Source of the DNA: Phycisphaerales bacterium PN19_bin_20
GTDB lineage: Bacteria > Planctomycetota > Phycisphaerae > Phycisphaerales > UBA1924
Length of the DNA stretch: 64,000 nt
Direction: 5' to 3'
Assembly (NCBI GenBank): GCA_021173225.1
Contig: JAJOLK010000011.1
Span: forward strand, 23,679-87,678
This document shows, piece by piece, positions 38,517 to 45,829 of this stretch (the stretch's first letter is position 1; each line of letters begins with the position of its first letter). The translations under genes were made by a program, and so were the position numbers. The notes under the pieces were generated by a model. The model saw only the letters and a program-made list of their open reading frames with translations. It was not told the origin of the DNA and made no database searches.

Positions 38517-38798
38517 TCACTTCTTCTTGCCGGCCTTCTTCGCCGCCTTCTTACCCGCCTTCTTACCCGCTTTCTTACCCGCCTTCTTCTTCGCGCCCTT
38601 CGCCGGCGCGTCACCAGTCAGGTCCTCGATCTTCGCCGACTTGCTGTACTTGATCACCAGCGCCACGCCCTTACCGCAGTCGCGGTGTGACGCGTACCCC
38701 TCGTTGCTGTCCACGATCGGCTCCCCGCTCGGCGCCCGCAGCAGCCAACGGTACTCGCCACCCGCATCTTTGCTGATCTCAAACGTTGCCTTCGCCAT
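38517..38798 (-). CDS. YegP-like (DUF1508) protein with histone-H1-like tail
   Basis: A 93-residue protein. Residues 1-55 match DUF1508/YegP (ATFEISKDAGGEYRWLLRAPSGEPI, then DSNEGYASHRDC). Family function is not established. Residues 69-93 are a Lys/Ala/Gly tail with KKAGKKAG repeats, as in bacterial histone-H1-like proteins, so DNA or RNA binding is plausible. GGAGGA precedes the ATG. The tail is encoded by near-perfect 12-base repeats. Confidence 0.85.
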   Translation of the reverse strand: MAKATFEISKDAGGEYRWLLRAPSGEPIVDSNEGYASHRDCGKGVALVIKYSKSAKIEDLTGDAPAKGAKKKAGKKAGKKAGKKAAKKAGKKK

Positions 38799-38948
38799 GC
38801 TTCATCCTCCAAACCTTGGTCATCCACGCGAACAGGCATGCGGGCACGGCAATCGCGCCCGCTGACACCTGCTCGCCCAACATACCTCCACACCCTCCAC
38901 GCTTTCAAGTTGCGCCATCGCCCGCGCGCCCGCTGATACCCTTCGAGC

Positions 38949-40007
38949 ATGGACGCGAGCCACACCTCCGAAGCCCTCGACCGCGCGCTGCTCGCCGCCA
39001 ACGTCTGCCGCGCCACAGACCCCGCGATCTGGCCCACGCCACCAGACCAGCTCGACCCCGCGCGCTTCGCCGCCACCATCCGCACACACCCGCTCAAGGC
39101 CTGCCAAATCGCCCTCCTTGGGCTCCCAGATGACCTCGGCGTCAAGCTCAATAACGGTCGCCCAGGCGCCGCCAAAGCGCCCGCTGCCATCCGCGACGCG
39201 CTCACCCGCTACGGCGCCGCCGACCCCGCCGGCATCCCGTTCCCGCTGGTCTTTGACGCTGGCGATGTTTCGCCCGCCCCCGGGGGCAACGTCGAAGCGC
39301 TCAACGCCACGCACCGCCGCGTCTCAGACGCCGCCGCTGCGCTCACCCGCAACGGCTTCTTCCCCATCGCCCTCGGCGGCGGGCATGACCTCACCTTCGC
39401 CTTCGTGCGCGGCGTGATTGAAGCCACACTCACGCCTGAACCCACCCACCCAACGCACGCCGCCGAAGTTCTTCAAGCCGCCGTCAGCGAGGGCTCATCC
39501 ATGTTCGCTGGCATCTACTTTGACGCGCACCTTGACGTCCGCGACACACCAGGCAGCGGCATGCCATTTCGCGCGCTCGTCGAGCAGTGCGGCGTTGGCC
39601 CGCTGCTCGCTGTCGGCCCGTCCACACTCGTCAACACCCGCGAACACGCACGCTGGTTCGCACATGTCGGTGGCGTCATCGCCGAAGATCAACTCCCCAC
39701 CATGGCCGAATCCGCCGCGCAGCTCCTGGAACCTATCGACGGCTTCCAACACCTCTTCGCCAGCCTCGACCTTGACGTCATCGACGCCGCCGCCGCCCCG
39801 GGCGTCTCGGCCATGAACCCCGCTGGCCTCACGCCCACGCAAGTCGCCCGCATGGTCTACCACGTCGCCCAGCACCCACGGCTGCGCTGCTTCGATATCA
39901 TGGAGCTCTGCCCCCCGCACGATCAGCAGGGCCGCACCGCACGCCTTGCCGCCCACCTGCTCCTGACGTTTCTGCAAGGCTGGAAACAAGGCCGCCCGCT
40001 GGCCTGA
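38949..40007 (+). CDS. Ureohydrolase (formimidoylglutamase/arginase family)
   Basis: A 352-residue dinuclear-manganese enzyme that splits a guanidino or formimino group. Metal-binding motifs are GGGHD (143-147), DAHLD (192-196) and DLDVID (274-279). The first 45 residues have no counterpart in arginase. The pattern fits formimidoylglutamase (HutG) or a related agmatinase, but no histidine-degradation genes are next to it. It heads a plus-strand run with xseA. Confidence 0.88.
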   Translation: MDASHTSEALDRALLAANVCRATDPAIWPTPPDQLDPARFAATIRTHPLKACQIALLGLPDDLGVKLNNGRPGAAKAPAAIRDALTRYGAADPAGIPFPLVFDAGDVSPAPGGNVEALNATHRRVSDAAAALTRNGFFPIALGGGHDLTFAFVRGVIEATLTPEPTHPTHAAEVLQAAVSEGSSMFAGIYFDAHLDVRDTPGSGMPFRALVEQCGVGPLLAVGPSTLVNTREHARWFAHVGGVIAEDQLPTMAESAAQLLEPIDGFQHLFASLDLDVIDAAAAPGVSAMNPAGLTPTQVARMVYHVAQHPRLRCFDIMELCPPHDQQGRTARLAAHLLLTFLQGWKQGRPLA

Positions 40008-40046
40008 TCGCTCACCGCGATCTTCGCATTCACCGCGCACACCAAC

Positions 40047-41642
40047 ATGGACCGCCTCCCCTTTGATCCCGCCAAGATGGCCCAGGCTCCACCAAGCCCC
40101 GCCCACCCCGCACCCACCCCGGCACTCGCGCCCGTCAAGCTCACGCCCGCTGGCAAGCGCCAAAGCAAACGCGGCACCGCCCCCAAGCCCACCATCGCAG
40201 CAAGCCCCGCCACCACCTCCGCCGCCACCGCGCGCACCGCCGACACCCTGACCGTCTCCGCCCTCGCCGCCCGCATCAACCAAACCCTCGAAGGCGGCTT
40301 CCCCGCCACCGTCCGCGTCGTCGGCGAGATCAGCAACTTCTCAGTCCGTACCCACTGGTACTTCGCGATCAAAGACGCCAGCGCGGTCGTGAACTGCGTC
40401 ATGTTCGCAGGCCGCGCCAAGGCCGCCGGCTTCGTTCCAGAGCAGGGCCAGCAGGTCGTCGTCACCGCCCGCGTAGAGCTCTATGAGCCCTCCGGCCGCC
40501 TCACACTTAACGTCGAACGCATCGAGCCCGTCGGCGCTGGCGCTCTCGAGCTCCAGCTCCGCAAGCTCATCGCCGAGCTGCGCGACGCCGGCTGGCTAGA
40601 CCCCGCACGCAAACGCCCGCTGCCCACCTTCCCGCGCCGCGTCGCCATCGTCACCAGCCGCAAGGGCGCCGCCCTGCAAGACGTGCTGGACACCATGCGC
40701 AAACGCTGCCCCGCCGTAGAAGTGTGCCTCGTTGACGTGCTCGTCCAGGGCCCGCAGGCCGCGCCCGCCGTCGCTAGCGCCATCCACTGGCTCGCCCAGC
40801 ACCACCAGCGCCTCGCCATCGACGCGATCTTGGTCACCCGCGGCGGCGGCTCGATCGAAGACCTCTGGGCCTTCAATGACCGCGCCGTGGCCCGCGCCAT
40901 CCACGACTGCCCGATCCCCATCGTCGCCGCCATCGGCCACGAGACCGACACGACCCTCGCCGAGCTCGTCGCCGACCTGCGCTGCGCCACACCCACCCAG
41001 GCCGCCATGGCCCTGACGCCAGACCGCGCCGCACTGCTCCAGCAGACCACGCAGGTCGCCCGCCGCCTCGCCCTCGTCGCCCGCCGCACCCTCGCCGCAA
41101 GCAAAGACGTTTCCGCCCGCAACGCGCGCGACCTGACCACCGCTCTCCGCCAGCACCTAGGCCTGCGCGCCCGCGCCCTGGCCCACCGCTCCGCGCGCCT
41201 CGAGCGTGGCCGCCCCGCCAACGTCTACGAGCGCCGCCGCTCACAGCTACGCCAGAACGCCGCCCGACTCCAAGGTGTACTCGCTGGGCACCTGCACGCC
41301 GCCCTCGCGCACCACACGGCACTTCAAAACGCCCTCGTCGCCGCCGCCCGCGCCGCCGTCAAAGAGCGCGCCCGCGCCGCCGACGATGCACGCCGCCAGC
41401 TTGAGCTCATCGGCCCCGCCGCCGTCCTTCGCCGCGGCTACTCCATCACTCTCGGCCCCACCGGCCAAGTCGTCCGCACACCCACCGACGTCACCCCGGG
41501 CCAGAGCATCACCACACGCCTGGCCGAAGGCGAAGTCCAGAGCGTCGTCGGCCAAAGCCTGCTCGTTCCACTCCCCACAGGCCGCAAACGCAAGCCCAAA
41601 CCCGACTCACCCCCCGGCCCCAGCCTCTTCGGCAACCCATAG
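40047..41642 (+). CDS. xseA: Exodeoxyribonuclease VII large subunit
   Basis: A 531-residue subunit that with XseB degrades single-stranded DNA. After a Pro/Ala/Thr-rich extension (1-70) comes an OB-fold (about 72-150; LTVSALAARINQTLEG, VVGEISNF). The catalytic domain carries VTSRKGAALQDVLDTM (near 205-220), TRGGGSIEDLWAFND (264-278) and GHETDTTLAE. Helical repeats and RRGYSITLG lie near the end. The N-terminal extension is unusual. xseB follows after 193 bases filled by repeats, rather than the usual few bases. Confidence 0.94.
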   Translation: MDRLPFDPAKMAQAPPSPAHPAPTPALAPVKLTPAGKRQSKRGTAPKPTIAASPATTSAATARTADTLTVSALAARINQTLEGGFPATVRVVGEISNFSVRTHWYFAIKDASAVVNCVMFAGRAKAAGFVPEQGQQVVVTARVELYEPSGRLTLNVERIEPVGAGALELQLRKLIAELRDAGWLDPARKRPLPTFPRRVAIVTSRKGAALQDVLDTMRKRCPAVEVCLVDVLVQGPQAAPAVASAIHWLAQHHQRLAIDAILVTRGGGSIEDLWAFNDRAVARAIHDCPIPIVAAIGHETDTTLAELVADLRCATPTQAAMALTPDRAALLQQTTQVARRLALVARRTLAASKDVSARNARDLTTALRQHLGLRARALAHRSARLERGRPANVYERRRSQLRQNAARLQGVLAGHLHAALAHHTALQNALVAAARAAVKERARAADDARRQLELIGPAAVLRRGYSITLGPTGQVVRTPTDVTPGQSITTRLAEGEVQSVVGQSLLVPLPTGRKRKPKPDSPPGPSLFGNP

Positions 41643-41680
41643 CCCGACTTGCCGCTTCTGCCCGTTCACCTAACCCAAGC

Positions 41681-41772
41681 CAGGATTCCATCCTGCCATT
41701 TCTTCGTCTCGCGTGGGCAGGATTCCATCCTGCCATTTCTTCGTCTCGCGTGGGGCAGGATTCCATCCTGCC
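41681..41772 (+). repeat. Dispersed palindrome, copies 2-4 in tandem
   Basis: Three copies of the CAGGATTCCATCCTG core lie at 41681-41695, 41716-41734 and 41754-41772. They are spaced 37-38 bases apart, with TTTCTTCGTCTCGCGTGG between them. The first has GCC in place of GGC at its start. They fill the spacer between xseA and xseB. Confidence 0.9.
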
Positions 41773-41835
41773 ATCGGGCCAACCGCCCGACCCTCCTTCC
41801 CTCCCTCCTTCGTTCCCTTCCCACTAAACTCCGCC

Positions 41836-42102
41836 GTGACCACCAAGCCCAACGACCAACAAGACCACGACGCCCCAGAGGCCCTTACCTTCGAGCAGGC
41901 ACAAGAGCAGCTTGAAGCCATCATCGCACGCATCGAATCCGGCGAGGCCGGCCTCGAAGAAGCCATGGCCAGCTATGAGCGCGGCGTCCGCCTCCTCAAA
42001 CACTCCCGCGCACTGCTCGATAAAGCCGAACAAACCTTCACAGACCTCTCAAGCCAGGTTCAGGCCGCCGCCAAAGACCCCGCGCGAGATCTTGATCGCT
42101 AG
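41836..42102 (+). CDS. xseB: Exodeoxyribonuclease VII small subunit
   Basis: An 88-residue helical subunit of exonuclease VII. The family pattern is clear: LTFEQAQEQLEAIIARIESGEAGLEEAM, then YERGVRLLKHSRALLDKAEQ. The start is GTG at 41836, where homology begins. It is separated from xseA by three dispersed palindromes and followed by another, so it may need its own promoter or depend on read-through. Confidence 0.92.
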   Translation: MTTKPNDQQDHDAPEALTFEQAQEQLEAIIARIESGEAGLEEAMASYERGVRLLKHSRALLDKAEQTFTDLSSQVQAAAKDPARDLDR

Positions 42103-42171
42103 CCATCGGCTTTCCCTTGCGCGCACTGGCCGGACGGCTTCCAACCCGCCTTGCCTTGTTGCCTCGCGTGG

Positions 42172-42190
42172 GGCAGGATTTCATCCCGCC
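42172..42190 (+). repeat. Dispersed palindrome, copy 5
   Basis: GGCAGGATTTCATCCCGCC, one mismatch in the stem, preceded by CTCGCGTGG as in other copies. It lies in the 237-base spacer between xseB and the prepilin peptidase gene. Confidence 0.8.
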
Positions 42191-42339
42191 ATCGCTCCAA
42201 CGCCTCAACCCTCTTCTCCTGCGCGAACCCTCCGCGCACTCCGCGTCAGTCTTCGCTCTCCACCGCTTCTCCCAGACGCCGCCCCCAACTGCCGATACTC
42301 CAACCGCCCACCCGCGCCCGCGGCCCGGACGGCTTCCCC

Positions 42340-43755
42340 ATGAACTACGAGACCACACTCCGCATCCTCGAACTCATACCACTGGTGTTCGTCACCATCC
42401 TGGGCTGCTGCGTCGGCTCGCTCATCAACGTCCTCAACTACCGCATGCCCCTGGGCCTTGACGTCGTCACACCCACCAGCCGCTGCCCGCACTGCAGCAC
42501 CAAGCTCACCTTCCGCGAAAACGTCCCGCTCCTCGGCTGGCTCTGCCTCCGCGGACGATGCCGATTCTGCGTCTCCAAAATCAGCAGCGAGTACGTCATC
42601 GTCGAAGCCCTCGTCGGGCTCATGTACGCCGCGCTCTGGGTCGGCTTCTACATGATCCCCGCGCCCACCATCTTCCTCGGCATCCCCCTGCACGCAGTCA
42701 CGCCAGACTGGGCCCGCCTGGGCTGGCAGACCACCTGGCCCTACTACATCATGGTCGCCGGGCTCTTCTCATGCCTGCTCTCGATGACCATCATCGACGC
42801 CCGCACCTTCACCATCCCCGTCGCCCTCACCACCGCCGCCGCCGCCATCGGCCTGCTCGGGCACATGGGCCAGTGGGGCTACCTCCAACTGCTCGGCAGG
42901 AGCTCATCGGGCATCAGCAACGGGTGGCTCTGGTCCATCCCCACACCCATCAACTTCGCCAACCCAGACGCACGCTCGCCAGCTGACCTGCTCTTTACAG
43001 GCTGGTGGTGGGTCGGATCCTCACTTGGCGCGACCCTCGGCCTGGGCGTCGGCCTGCTCATGCTCAGACTCAAGCTCATCAAACGCAGCTTTGACAGCTA
43101 CCCCGCCTGGGAACAAGACCAGCTCGACCGCCAACGCGCCGAAGCAGCATCGACCCCCTCCGATTCCGCCGCCCCGACCGCACCCACCACCGAAGACACC
43201 GACCCCACCATCCTCTGGACCGCCTACCCGCACGCACGCCGAGAGATGGTCCGTGAGCTCGCCTTCCTCGCGCCCGCCGCCCTGCTCGGGGCCCTCGGCG
43301 GCTGGCTCGCCACCACGCTCGCCTTCACACCGCCGCCACCAAACCTCCCGCAAGACGCCGTCTTTCTCGGCGCCGCCGTGCCACCGCTCTGGCTCGTCGT
43401 CCTCACCGGCGTGCTCATGGGCTTCCTCATCGGCGGCGGGCTGGTCTGGGCCATCCGCATCTTCGGCACCTTCGCCTTTGGCAAAGAGGCCATGGGCCTC
43501 GGTGATGTCCACCTCATGGCCGGCGTCGGGGCCTGCCTGGGCTGGATCGACTCGACCCTCGCCTTCTTCCTCTCCGCGTTCATCGCCATGCTCGGCACCC
43601 TCGCCATGGCCTTAACTAGAGGAAAGGTCCGCAAAACCTTACCCTACGGCCCGTGGCTCGCCCTCGCCACACTCATGGTCTTTGTCCTCAAGCCCATCGC
43701 CGAATGGGGTATTTCTCGACTCGTTAACGCCCCACAGCCGATCTCACTCCCGTAG
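42340..43755 (+). CDS. Prepilin peptidase (A24, PilD-like)
   Basis: A 471-residue inner-membrane aspartic protease that cleaves and methylates type IV pilins or pseudopilins. The cytoplasmic zinc site is Cys49/Cys52 and Cys74/Cys77 (CPHC...CRFC). The two catalytic Asp residues are Asp153 (TIIDARTFTIP) and Asp389 (GLGDVHLMA). It has about eight membrane helices. Between them sit a long polar insert (about 245-300) with Ser/Pro/Thr and extra helices, making it nearly twice the usual 250-290. ATG at 42340 starts the first helix. No pilin genes are in the window. Confidence 0.9.
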   Translation: MNYETTLRILELIPLVFVTILGCCVGSLINVLNYRMPLGLDVVTPTSRCPHCSTKLTFRENVPLLGWLCLRGRCRFCVSKISSEYVIVEALVGLMYAALWVGFYMIPAPTIFLGIPLHAVTPDWARLGWQTTWPYYIMVAGLFSCLLSMTIIDARTFTIPVALTTAAAAIGLLGHMGQWGYLQLLGRSSSGISNGWLWSIPTPINFANPDARSPADLLFTGWWWVGSSLGATLGLGVGLLMLRLKLIKRSFDSYPAWEQDQLDRQRAEAASTPSDSAAPTAPTTEDTDPTILWTAYPHARREMVRELAFLAPAALLGALGGWLATTLAFTPPPPNLPQDAVFLGAAVPPLWLVVLTGVLMGFLIGGGLVWAIRIFGTFAFGKEAMGLGDVHLMAGVGACLGWIDSTLAFFLSAFIAMLGTLAMALTRGKVRKTLPYGPWLALATLMVFVLKPIAEWGISRLVNAPQPISLP

Positions 43756-43873
43756 TCACGCACCGCCACGACACGCTGCCCACACGTGGGCGGCGTACAA
43801 CTGGCGGTACGAAGGCGCAAACCGAAGCCCGCGCGGAGCCGCGAGCACACAAACCGACGCACGGAGGTCTGGC

Positions 43874-44569
43874 ATGCAGCGTTTGATGAACCGGTCAAAG
43901 GTCTTAGTTGGTCTCGCACTGGTCCTTCTCGCCGGCGGAGCCGGCCTGGGCGGGTGCGCCGCCAAAGAGCAGAAGAACGAGGCCGAGGAACTCCGCAACC
44001 AGAGCACCCAGTTGCTCAGTGAGCGCGACGAGCTGCAGAGCAAGCTCGAGCTCGCCACCGGCGAGGTCCGCCAGGCCCAGGCCGAGCGCGACGCCGCCCG
44101 CCGCGAGGCCGAGGCCGCCCAGCAGCGCGAACTCGCGGCTGGCCAGCAGGTCCCGCAGACCTTCACCCCCAGCAACGACCCCACATTCCCCCGCCGTGAC
44201 ACCAGCCCGTCACGCCCCGAGCGCGACGTGGTCATCACCGTTGCGGGTGATGTTCTCTTCGGCCCCGGCTCCGCCAGTCTCTCCGCCGGCGGCAAGAAGG
44301 AACTCGACCAGGTTGCCCGCACCATCCGCTCCAGGCACGCCGGGCACGAGGTCCGCGTTGAGGGCTACACCGACTCTGACCCCATCAGGCGCAGCAAGTG
44401 GGGCAGCAACAGAGAGCTCAGCCAGGCCCGCGCCGAGGCCGTCGAAAACTACCTGGTCACCAAGGGCCTCTCAGGCTCGCGCATCTCGGCCAGGGGCATG
44501 GGCGCCGCCAAGCCCAAGGCGTCCAAGGCCCAGAGTCGCCGCGTCGAGATCGTTATCCTCGCCAAATAA
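43874..44569 (+). CDS. OmpA/Pal-type lipoprotein
   Basis: A 231-residue outer-membrane lipoprotein that should bind peptidoglycan. The lipobox LGGC places the lipid on Cys28. Residues 33-92 form a coiled coil (heptads rich in Glu, Arg and Leu). Residues 115-231 are an OmpA domain with DVLFGPGSASLS, VRVEGYTDSDPI, NRELSQARAEAV and GMGAAKP, carrying the Asp and Arg residues that bind diaminopimelate. The ATG has ACGGAGG upstream and a strong terminator follows. It resembles Pal or a motB-like tether. Confidence 0.92.
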   Translation: MQRLMNRSKVLVGLALVLLAGGAGLGGCAAKEQKNEAEELRNQSTQLLSERDELQSKLELATGEVRQAQAERDAARREAEAAQQRELAAGQQVPQTFTPSNDPTFPRRDTSPSRPERDVVITVAGDVLFGPGSASLSAGGKKELDQVARTIRSRHAGHEVRVEGYTDSDPIRRSKWGSNRELSQARAEAVENYLVTKGLSGSRISARGMGAAKPKASKAQSRRVEIVILAK

Positions 44570-44594
44570 ACCAGCGAGCGTCGAATACACCCCC

Positions 44595-44626
44595 ACGCCC
44601 GGCCACTGCCGGGCGTTTTTCGTTTG
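44595..44626 (+). terminator. Rho-independent terminator after OmpA/Pal gene
   Basis: ACGCCCGG (44595-44602) pairs with CCGGGCGT (44609-44616), followed by TTTTCGTTTGA. The tail resembles those of the 16S and dockerin-like genes. Confidence 0.88.
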
Positions 44627-44686
44627 AGCCCCGCACAACCCCGGCGCGCCCTTATCGCCCGCCGACTGCCCGCCCGAGGCCTGCGC

Positions 44687-44715
44687 TTGCCAGATCGCCC
44701 GCCACGCCCTATGCT
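44687..44715 (+). promoter_or_regulatory. Promoter of tRNA-Val
   Basis: TTGCCA (44687-44692) and TATGCT (44710-44715) are 17 bases apart, and the tRNA begins 31 bases after the -10 box. Confidence 0.6.
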
Positions 44716-44746
44716 GGCGGTCCATCCGCGGGCCAAAGGGCCCTAT

Positions 44747-44820
44747 GGGCGATTGGCGCAGTTGGCTAGCGCGCTTCCTTGACATGGAAGAGGTCACTGG
44801 TTCGAGTCCAGTATCGCTCA
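44747..44820 (+). tRNA. tRNA-Val (GAC)
   Basis: A 74-base cloverleaf. The acceptor GGGCGAT pairs with ATCGCTC (one G-U). The anticodon arm is CTTCC-TTGACAT-GGAAG with GAC at 44781-44783, and the T arm contains GGTTCGAGTCC. CCA is not encoded. Confidence 0.93.
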
Positions 44821-44859
44821 CTTCTTAAACGCTCAACGGCCCCTTGGCCTCGCTCGGCG

Positions 44860-44874
44860 CAGGATTTCATCCTG
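44860..44874 (+). repeat. Dispersed palindrome, copy 6
   Basis: CAGGATTTCATCCTG, a 6-bp perfect stem in a degenerate copy preceded by CCTCGCTCGG. It lies between tRNA-Val and the converging tRNA-Gln. Confidence 0.65.
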
Positions 44875-45010
44875 GCACTCTTGTGAGCTCCGGGCATCGG
44901 GTTTTCAATCCAACTCTTCCCCCATCAGCGCAGCCAACAACGCGACATTGGCGGATGTCCGCCCACTTGTCGCCGTCACTCGTCACTCGTTGCTACGCAC
45001 TCAAGAAAAA

Positions 45011-45081
45011 CAGGGGAACTAGGATTTGAACCTAGGCTAACTGAGTCAGAGTCAGTTGTGCTACCGTTACACTATTCCCCT
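45011..45081 (-). tRNA. tRNA-Gln (CTG)
   Basis: A 71-base cloverleaf read on the minus strand. The acceptor AGGGGAA pairs with TTCCCCT, discriminator G. The D arm is GTGT-AACGGTA-GCAC, the anticodon arm ACTGA-CTCTGAC-TCAGT (anticodon CTG), and the T arm CTAGG-TTCGAAT-CCTAG. CCA is not encoded. A TTTTTC stretch follows, a likely terminator. Confidence 0.92.
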
Positions 45082-45211
45082 AACACCAACCGCCCGGCGT
45101 TCATCTCGCCGCCAACGTCACCAGCCTCAGCGCGCGTCCTTCGACGCTCGATGGGGTCAAGTCTACGCCCCTGCTCTTAACTCTTCAACGCCCCCGCGCG
45201 CCTGCTGCCAC

Positions 45212-45637
45212 TCACGTCCCGGTCGGACGGATCGGCGTCGCACGCCCGTAGATAGACCGCCCCGCAGGCCCCTCGGCCCCGTTTGGCGTCCCGTTGCCAG
45301 CCTCAGCGCTCGCGTTCGGCGTGCTGGCGCTCCCCACCGTGGTCGAAAGCCCCGGCCCAGCAACCCCCGCAACCCCTCCCAAAACCATCCCCGCACCCTG
45401 GCCGTTCGCGCCGGTGCTTGCAGCGCTGCCCGCCCCAATCAACGTCGTCGGCCCGATCGCCTGCGCGCCCGCGCCAATACCCACACCCACACCCACACCC
45501 GCGCCAATGCCAACTCCCGCGCCACCTATGGCGCGGACCCGCTCGGTCGTCCGCGCGCTGCGCAGCGTGTCGATCCGCTGATCAAGCTTCCCGAGGATCA
45601 ACTTGACCTGATTGAACGTGCGCTGCGAAGTGCTCAT
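45212..45637 (-). CDS. Hypothetical Gly/Ala/Val-rich protein
   Basis: A 141-residue protein, not recognised. The first 35 residues are helical and polar (STSQRTFNQVKLILGKLDQRIDTL). Residues 38-60 are a Gly-Val-Gly-Ile-Gly-Ala repeat, then Gly/Ala/Ser/Thr-rich sequence to the end. It is divergent from the ABC-F gene. It has no signal peptide. The codon-position GC bias is compatible with a real gene, but the repeat makes the call uncertain. Confidence 0.5.
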   Translation of the reverse strand: MSTSQRTFNQVKLILGKLDQRIDTLRSARTTERVRAIGGAGVGIGAGVGVGVGIGAGAQAIGPTTLIGAGSAASTGANGQGAGMVLGGVAGVAGPGLSTTVGSASTPNASAEAGNGTPNGAEGPAGRSIYGRATPIRPTGT

Positions 45638-45829
45638 GGGGTGTCTCAGTGTGCGGACGCTCTGCTATCGGGGCACCGCGCCCACCCCTGAAGCTGGTAC
45701 TCTCCGCCCGCCGCAACCGCCCGGCAACCCATGCCGGTTGTAACGACACGGCAAGCACGCACATCAATTCGCCCCGCAAACCCGCCCCGCCAACGAGAAC
45801 ACACCCCAGCGGTCATACCCTTGCTCCGA

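Noticed and set aside
41681-41772. CRISPR-like array from the regularly spaced palindromes
   Set aside because: The sequence between copies is also repeated rather than unique, and copies occur elsewhere singly.
44821-45010. A third tRNA between tRNA-Val and tRNA-Gln
   Set aside because: No T-arm or acceptor pairing could be found; the segment holds a degenerate palindrome copy.
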